A stretch of 64,000 nt of DNA from Flavobacterium sp. (GTDB lineage Bacteria > Bacteroidota > Bacteroidia > Flavobacteriales > Flavobacteriaceae): contig NZ_JAGIAV010000004.1 in assembly GCF_017744675.1 (NCBI RefSeq), forward strand, positions 933,033-997,032, given 5' to 3'. Of this stretch, positions 60,201 to 64,000 are shown in pieces. The stretch's first letter is position 1. Each line of letters begins with the position of its first letter. Both the position numbers and the translations under genes were made by a program. The notes under the pieces are model-generated. The model was not told where the DNA came from. It did no database searches and saw nothing but the letters and a program-made list of their open reading frames with translations.

Positions 60201-60599
60201 TTATTCAATTTCAAAACTCGATTTTACTTGTAAATAACTTTTTTTACCATTTTCAGTTTTGACTAAAAAAATGACGTAATCTTTAAGGTATTCCCAAAGT
60301 CTATAATCATCTAATTTAAGCCTTCTGTTTTCATCGTAAAATTTAGAACTCCTTATATATTCTTTAAGATTAATTTCTTTTGATTTAATATTACAAACTT
60401 TTAGTTTTTTAATTTCAGTAAAGTAAAAACCACCAATATGAATACCACTCCCATCTTTTATATAGTAATAATTTGGAGTTTCAGGATCTACAGTAATATA
60501 ATTACGATCATAATAAAAAAAAAGTGTGTCTTTTACTTTTTCCTGAGCTTCTGCAAACCTAGGAAACAATGACAAAATAACAAGTATAGCAATTTTCAT
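60201..60599 (-). CDS. Small secreted protein of the duplicated family (copy 3)
   Basis: The 132-residue protein has a signal peptide (1-18, FPRFAEAQ) and a compact domain: KVKDTLFFYYDRNYITVDPE, YIKDGSGIHIGGFYFTEIKK, SSKFYDENRRLKLDDYRLWE. It is strongly similar along its length to the 132-residue protein at 61304-61702 (about 70 percent by eye) and more distantly to the protein at 60624-61046. The family is not recognised. It is the last gene in a minus-strand series that begins with a lipoprotein metalloprotein; an immunity or inhibitor role is inferred from order and duplication. Confidence 0.75.
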   Translation of the reverse strand: MKIAILVILSLFPRFAEAQEKVKDTLFFYYDRNYITVDPETPNYYYIKDGSGIHIGGFYFTEIKKLKVCNIKSKEINLKEYIRSSKFYDENRRLKLDDYRLWEYLKDYVIFLVKTENGKKSYLQVKSSFEIE

Positions 60600-60623
60600 A
60601 TCCTAATTTATTATTCGGTTGTT

Positions 60624-61046
60624 TCAATCAATACTTCTCAATAAAATATTAACACTAATAAAATCAGTTGTTTTTTCACATTCTCTCACCAAAAAAATCT
60701 CATACTCATGCAAAAAATTTGTTAAGCTATAATTGGACAATTCATTCTTACCATAACGATTATAAAATTTTGAATTCCTTATAAAATATTTTAAATCCAA
60801 AACCTGCATAGGTTTCAAGTTGTGTATAACTGTAGTTTCTTCAAAGCAAATTTCTTCATCTCTGTTGCTATCCTTAATTAGAAATGTTTTAGAATTGTTT
60901 TTATCTTCAAAAAGATATAAATTATCTACCTTAAAAAAAAGTGTATCTTTTGCTTTTTTTTGAGCTTGAAGATTTATTGAAATTATAGCCACCAAAAAAA
61001 GACTAATCTTTGTTTTTAAAATAATATTTTTAAACTTCCTTTTCAT
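60624..61046 (-). CDS. Small secreted protein of the duplicated family (copy 2, divergent)
   Basis: I choose the ATG at 61046 (MKRKFKNIILKTK, signal peptide ending INLQAQ, 140 residues). An in-frame ATG at 61193 would add 49 residues that are the decayed tail of another gene. The domain matches its neighbours: KAKDTLFFKVDNLYLFEDKN, FIRNSKFYNRYGKNELSNYS, EYEIFLVRE. It shares the motif KxKDTLFF and IRxSKFY with copies 1 and 3 and is the most divergent member. It ends 24 bp before copy 3. Confidence 0.72.
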   Translation of the reverse strand: MKRKFKNIILKTKISLFLVAIISINLQAQKKAKDTLFFKVDNLYLFEDKNNSKTFLIKDSNRDEEICFEETTVIHNLKPMQVLDLKYFIRNSKFYNRYGKNELSNYSLTNFLHEYEIFLVRECEKTTDFISVNILLRSID

Positions 61047-61215
61047 ACTTACATTTTTTAATAGCAATAAATTATTATAAAAGTTGTTTTTTATTGACAA
61101 GTCACGGTTTTTAGACAATTGACAAACTATATTATTAAATATTGAATTTATAGACGCTTTTTTTCTGGAGTTAATTGTTCCAATCCACGACATCCTGCTA
61201 CTAATGTGAGTGCAA
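61047..61215 (-). pseudogene. Decayed C-terminal tail of a second copy of the lipoprotein metalloprotein
   Basis: Upstream of copy 2, on the minus strand, RKKASINSIFNNIVCQLSKN matches the end of the metalloprotein at 61721-63124 (EKKASIEALASRVEQFSKTN). The nucleotide alignment continues upstream (ttggaa-aatta-ct--gaaaaaaagc) through a one-base frame change near 61160. Only the last 50 or so residues remain. This shows that the array arose by repeated duplication of a metalloprotein plus small-protein unit. Confidence 0.65.
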
Positions 61216-61228
61216 TCTCAATCAAGAC

Positions 61229-61273
61229 GACATAAAACAAAAGCCGTATAAAATTACACGGCTTCATATTTTA
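61229..61273 (-). terminator. Terminator inside a duplicated 45-bp segment (copy 2)
   Basis: Identical over 45 bp to 60126-60170; stem 61241-61247 with 61258-61264. Placed after the small protein at 61304-61702, just as copy 1 follows the related gene at 60201-60599. Confidence 0.75.
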
Positions 61274-61303
61274 GAGCATTTTATTGCAGTCTTGTTTTTA
61301 AAA

Positions 61304-61702
61304 TTATTCAATTTCAAAACTTGCTTCAACTTGTATATAACTTTTTTTGCCATCTTCAGTTTTGACTAAAAAAATAACATAATTTTCAAGGTAATCCGAA
61401 AGTTCATAATCTCTTAATTTTAATCTTCTGTTTTCGTTATAGAATTTAGATGACCTAATAAATTCTTTAAGACCAATTTCTCTTTTTTTAGTCTTATAAT
61501 TCTTTATTTTTTGAACTTCAGTAAAGTAAAAACTTCCAATATTAATGTCGTGTCCATCTTCTATATAGTAGTGATTTGGAATTTTATTGAAAGTAGTAAT
61601 ATAATTACTATCATAAGAAAAGAATAGTGTGTCTTTTACTTTTTCTTGAGCTTTTATAAACCTTGGAAATAAAGACAAAATAACAAGTATAACAATTTTC
61701 AT
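61304..61702 (-). CDS. Small secreted protein of the duplicated family (copy 1)
   Basis: The 132-residue protein has a signal peptide (1-18, FPRFIKAQ) and the same domain as copies 2 and 3 (KVKDTLFFSYDSNYITTFNK, DGHDINIGSFYFTEVQKIKN, FYNENRRLKLRDYELSDYLE). It starts 18 bp after the stop of the metalloprotein gene, so the two are surely co-transcribed. The place directly downstream of a large surface protein is that of immunity proteins in toxin operons; the family itself is not known to me. Confidence 0.78.
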   Translation of the reverse strand: MKIVILVILSLFPRFIKAQEKVKDTLFFSYDSNYITTFNKIPNHYYIEDGHDINIGSFYFTEVQKIKNYKTKKREIGLKEFIRSSKFYNENRRLKLRDYELSDYLENYVIFLVKTEDGKKSYIQVEASFEIE

Positions 61703-61720
61703 ATCGTTTATTTTTCATTA

Positions 61721-63124
61721 TTAATTATTGCAAGGGTTTGTTTTGGAGAATTGCTCCACTCTGCTAGCAAGAGCCTCTATAGATGCTTTTTTTTCAGCTG
61801 ATAATTCATTCCAAGCTTTTACATTACTATCTCTCAATCCTCCCCATGCAAGAGCCTCGTAAAACGCATCACTTGGTGCTTCATTATAATAATCAGTATA
61901 AGCTTTAATATCACCAGGAAAAAGCTGATGAAATTGTTTCAAAGATTCCTTGATACTGTCAACATACAATTTAGCCATTACACTGTGATGTTCTCCTTCG
62001 TACTTTTCGAATGTTTCTTTAAAATCTAAATTCTCTACATTCGTCGCAAGTACTGTGCCAAGTTTTCTATAAATATCGGCGTGTATATATTCGTGCAAAA
62101 TAATTCTCGCAACTTCAATTGGAGCTCTTGCATTTACTCTAGAGGTGCTAATTTCTATTTCTATCAATTTACCTTTTGGCTTTAACGTCTTTCCATTAAT
62201 TTCACTTTCCACACCATTTTTTGTACCCATAACAACATCTTTAGACGAAATTGAAATATCAAATTTTGACGTTCCTTCAAACTTTGAAAATAGATTTTTA
62301 ACAAAATCATTCCCATTTTGAGTTAATAAATCATTAAGACATTTTGCTTTTCCTGTCAACAGATTAGTTATTTTATCTACAAAAACACACTCGCCAAGTT
62401 TATACCTGTATCCTGCAGGACAACTAGGAGTATTAGAACTCGATGTTCCTCCACCATAACCTGGCCCTGGATTTTCGCCGCCGCCGCTAGGCACTCCATT
62501 TCCTCCACCGCCTCCATAGCATCCTACTTCATAAATAGGAGTAAAACTCCCGTCTGAACCCCACCAGCCATAATACACACAAGCATATTCTTGCATTTTT
62601 CCAGTATTTGAATGCTCGATTTTTTCACCGTCTTTAAATTTAATTTTACTTCCAATATTAGTGGCTAATTCTTGAACGTAAATATTACCATCAAAATTAT
62701 CTTTGATATTATAGTAATTGTAATTTTTATCTTGAACATTATAATCTTCATCATTTGCAAATATCTGAACATAAAAAAGTTTATACCCGTTTTGTTCATC
62801 TTTCACAAACATTAGTCGATGGTGGTCATTATACTGGTTAGCTTCTTTAGTGCTGGCACTTAAACTCTCTGTAAGGGTAAATGGCACTTCTACAACCTCT
62901 CCTATTTCTCCAGTCGAAACGATTGCATTTTGCCATTGCAAATCTTCAATATAATTTAAAACCGTTGCGCTGTAATCCTTTTGGTGATTATCAAACCAAA
63001 CTTTAGTCTCCAATGGAGAACCAGTAGCATTTTTCTGTACGATTTCTTCTGTAGCGCAGCCAGCCATTAATAATAGATAGCCTACCAAAAATAAGCCTTC
63101 AAATATTTTTGCACATTTAACCAT
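61721..63124 (-). CDS. Surface lipoprotein with C-terminal HExxH metalloprotein domain
   Basis: The 467-residue protein has a lipoprotein signal with Cys23 (LLLMAGCATEE), an N-terminal beta-rich domain (about 30-200) and a Gly/Pro-rich linker (about 205-235, CYGGGGGNGVPSGGG). A Cys-containing CPAGYRYKLGECVFVDK segment and a C-terminal domain (about 255-467) with HEYIH (344-348) follow. EGEHHSVMAKLYVDSIKESL may supply a third zinc ligand (His379/380). A conserved-looking end FYEALAWGGLRD...WNELSAEKKASI completes it. The layout (anchor, glycine linker, variable enzymatic tip) is that of Bacteroidota surface effectors. Whether it is a toxin or a housekeeping peptidase is not shown. Confidence 0.8.
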   Translation of the reverse strand: MVKCAKIFEGLFLVGYLLLMAGCATEEIVQKNATGSPLETKVWFDNHQKDYSATVLNYIEDLQWQNAIVSTGEIGEVVEVPFTLTESLSASTKEANQYNDHHRLMFVKDEQNGYKLFYVQIFANDEDYNVQDKNYNYYNIKDNFDGNIYVQELATNIGSKIKFKDGEKIEHSNTGKMQEYACVYYGWWGSDGSFTPIYEVGCYGGGGGNGVPSGGGENPGPGYGGGTSSSNTPSCPAGYRYKLGECVFVDKITNLLTGKAKCLNDLLTQNGNDFVKNLFSKFEGTSKFDISISSKDVVMGTKNGVESEINGKTLKPKGKLIEIEISTSRVNARAPIEVARIILHEYIHADIYRKLGTVLATNVENLDFKETFEKYEGEHHSVMAKLYVDSIKESLKQFHQLFPGDIKAYTDYYNEAPSDAFYEALAWGGLRDSNVKAWNELSAEKKASIEALASRVEQFSKTNPCNN

Positions 63125-63511
63125 ATCATTATAGTTTATTTTTCGTACAAAAATATACTAATATGATTAAAAACAAAGAAAAAACTTATAAAAAATAAAA
63201 TTATGAGTGCCTTAAATTAAAAAGCCCAACAAAACCTCACGCTAGCGCGAGCATCACGCTCGTGAACGTAATCTAAATCAAACTAAAAGGGCACTAGCGT
63301 GACGCTCATGCCAGCAAAAAACTTGAAACTTGAAACAACTAACCGCAAAGTGTAGCTCGCGTGAGAGATAGAAGTAATCTGCCATCTTGGAGGCGAAAGC
63401 CCGACGGATTATTAAAGAAAAAGCAATCATAATTTCGAAAACGAAACAATTAAAATCTATATTTGATTCAGTTTTACAATTTGATTTTTTTTAAACACCT
63501 ATTAACATAAA
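63125..63511. repeat. Intergenic region with palindromic repeats
   Basis: The pairs cacgctag (63238-63245) / ctagcgtg (63294-63301) and cgagc (63248-63252) / gctcg (63258-63262) form nested hairpins. The words cttgaaac and accgcaaag, common in other gaps of this window, follow at 63320-63350. No gene. Confidence 0.55.
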
Positions 63512-64000
63512 ATGGATGCTAATTTCTATCTGGAAAATTTTCAAAAAATTGCAAATCAGCTCAATAAAAATATTTTTAGTGAACGAAATATTGAAATTTC
63601 AGTTGGAATTTACGTAGATTCTGTTTTTCTAAAATTGTATAAAAAATCATGGTCGAGCAATCCTGAAGCTGCTTTAACAGCAAATTCACGAATCTTTTTT
63701 TCTATTTGGGTGAATGATGCAACTTTGAAAAAACAGCAAATTATGTACAATATTCATGCGCTGAAACTGAGAAACTTAAAAGGATATTCGATTCAAAGCA
63801 GAAAATTTGCTGAAAGTTTCAGACATAGCTTCAAAGAATTTGAGCACAATTGGCCAAATGTGAGCACAAATCACGGTCCGCTAACGCTAATGGAAGGTTT
63901 TTTAAAAATGGATTCAACCAATTTTCAGGATGAAATTCTAAAAATTGCCAATAACTTTCTGGAAATCGAACATTTGATTGATGAAACTTTAAATCAATTT
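63512..64000 (+). CDS. Hypothetical protein, partial (cut by window edge)
   Basis: ATG at 63512 opens a frame that runs to the window end (163 codons so far): MDANFYLENFQKIANQLNKN, ...SVGIYVDSVFLKLYKKSWSS..., then ...FRHSFKEFEHNWPNVSTNHG. There is no signal peptide, so it is probably cytoplasmic. Mixed alpha/beta character with many Asn and Lys. I do not recognise the family. Transcribed away from the metalloprotein operon. Confidence 0.7.
   Translation, partial: MDANFYLENFQKIANQLNKNIFSERNIEISVGIYVDSVFLKLYKKSWSSNPEAALTANSRIFFSIWVNDATLKKQQIMYNIHALKLRNLKGYSIQSRKFAESFRHSFKEFEHNWPNVSTNHGPLTLMEGFLKMDSTNFQDEILKIANNFLEIEHLIDETLNQF

Noticed and set aside
1-64000. CRISPR arrays, rRNA genes, insertion-sequence transposases, biosynthetic gene clusters
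   Set aside because: No regularly spaced repeats, rRNA motifs, DDE transposase frames or megasynthase domains were seen on either strand.

Overview
The window comes from a member of the Bacteroidota, most likely a Flavobacterium-like species. It is AT-rich. It has SusC/SusD outer-membrane pairs, FecI-type ECF sigma factors with FecR anti-sigma factors, TonB-dependent receptors ending in aromatic residues, a few TAnnTTTG-type promoters, and intergenic repeats typical of flavobacteria. No rRNA, intact tRNA or CRISPR array was recognised. All coordinates and residue numbers were worked out by hand from the sequence, and no database search was run.

Layout. 1-1.0 kb: a sigma/FecR pair, with FecR cut by the window edge. 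1.1-7.1 kb: a small beta-barrel protein, a full-length but catalytically degraded pyruvate phosphate dikinase (PPDK) paralogue, and a gene-poor AT-rich stretch with decayed gene tails. 7.1-23.4 kb: one large minus-strand locus in the order ECF sigma, FecR, SusC, SusD, thioredoxin-like protein, two TlpA/DUF4369 proteins, stand-alone DsbD-alpha domain, DsbD, M16 zinc peptidase. I read it as an envelope uptake system that couples outer-membrane import to disulfide reduction and proteolysis. 24.2-29.7 kb: canonical PPDK, thioredoxin reductase and a class V PLP enzyme.

30.6-40.1 kb: a siderophore-type TonB receptor followed by a truncated PepSY gene, then a decayed Bacteroidetes conjugative element (DUF3945-type tail, frameshifted topB). 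After that come an MliC-like lipoprotein and a tyrosine-integrase module with excisionase-like proteins, which ends next to dnaK. 40.2-60 kb is ordinary chromosome: dnaK, small metabolic and stress proteins, hydrolase, rhodanese, ModF-like ATPase, rluD with a PASTA protein, ddl, coaD, PhnA-like protein, DbpA-like helicase and M14 peptidase. Palindromic intergenic repeats separate many of these genes. 60.2-63.1 kb: a surface-lipoprotein HExxH metalloprotein followed by three paralogous small secreted proteins, with a decayed second copy of the metalloprotein tail. This resembles an effector/immunity array. A partial unknown gene closes the window.

The items most worth a second look are the redox-peptidase SusCD locus with its split DsbD, the PPDK pseudoenzyme, and the metalloprotein/small-protein array at the right end.
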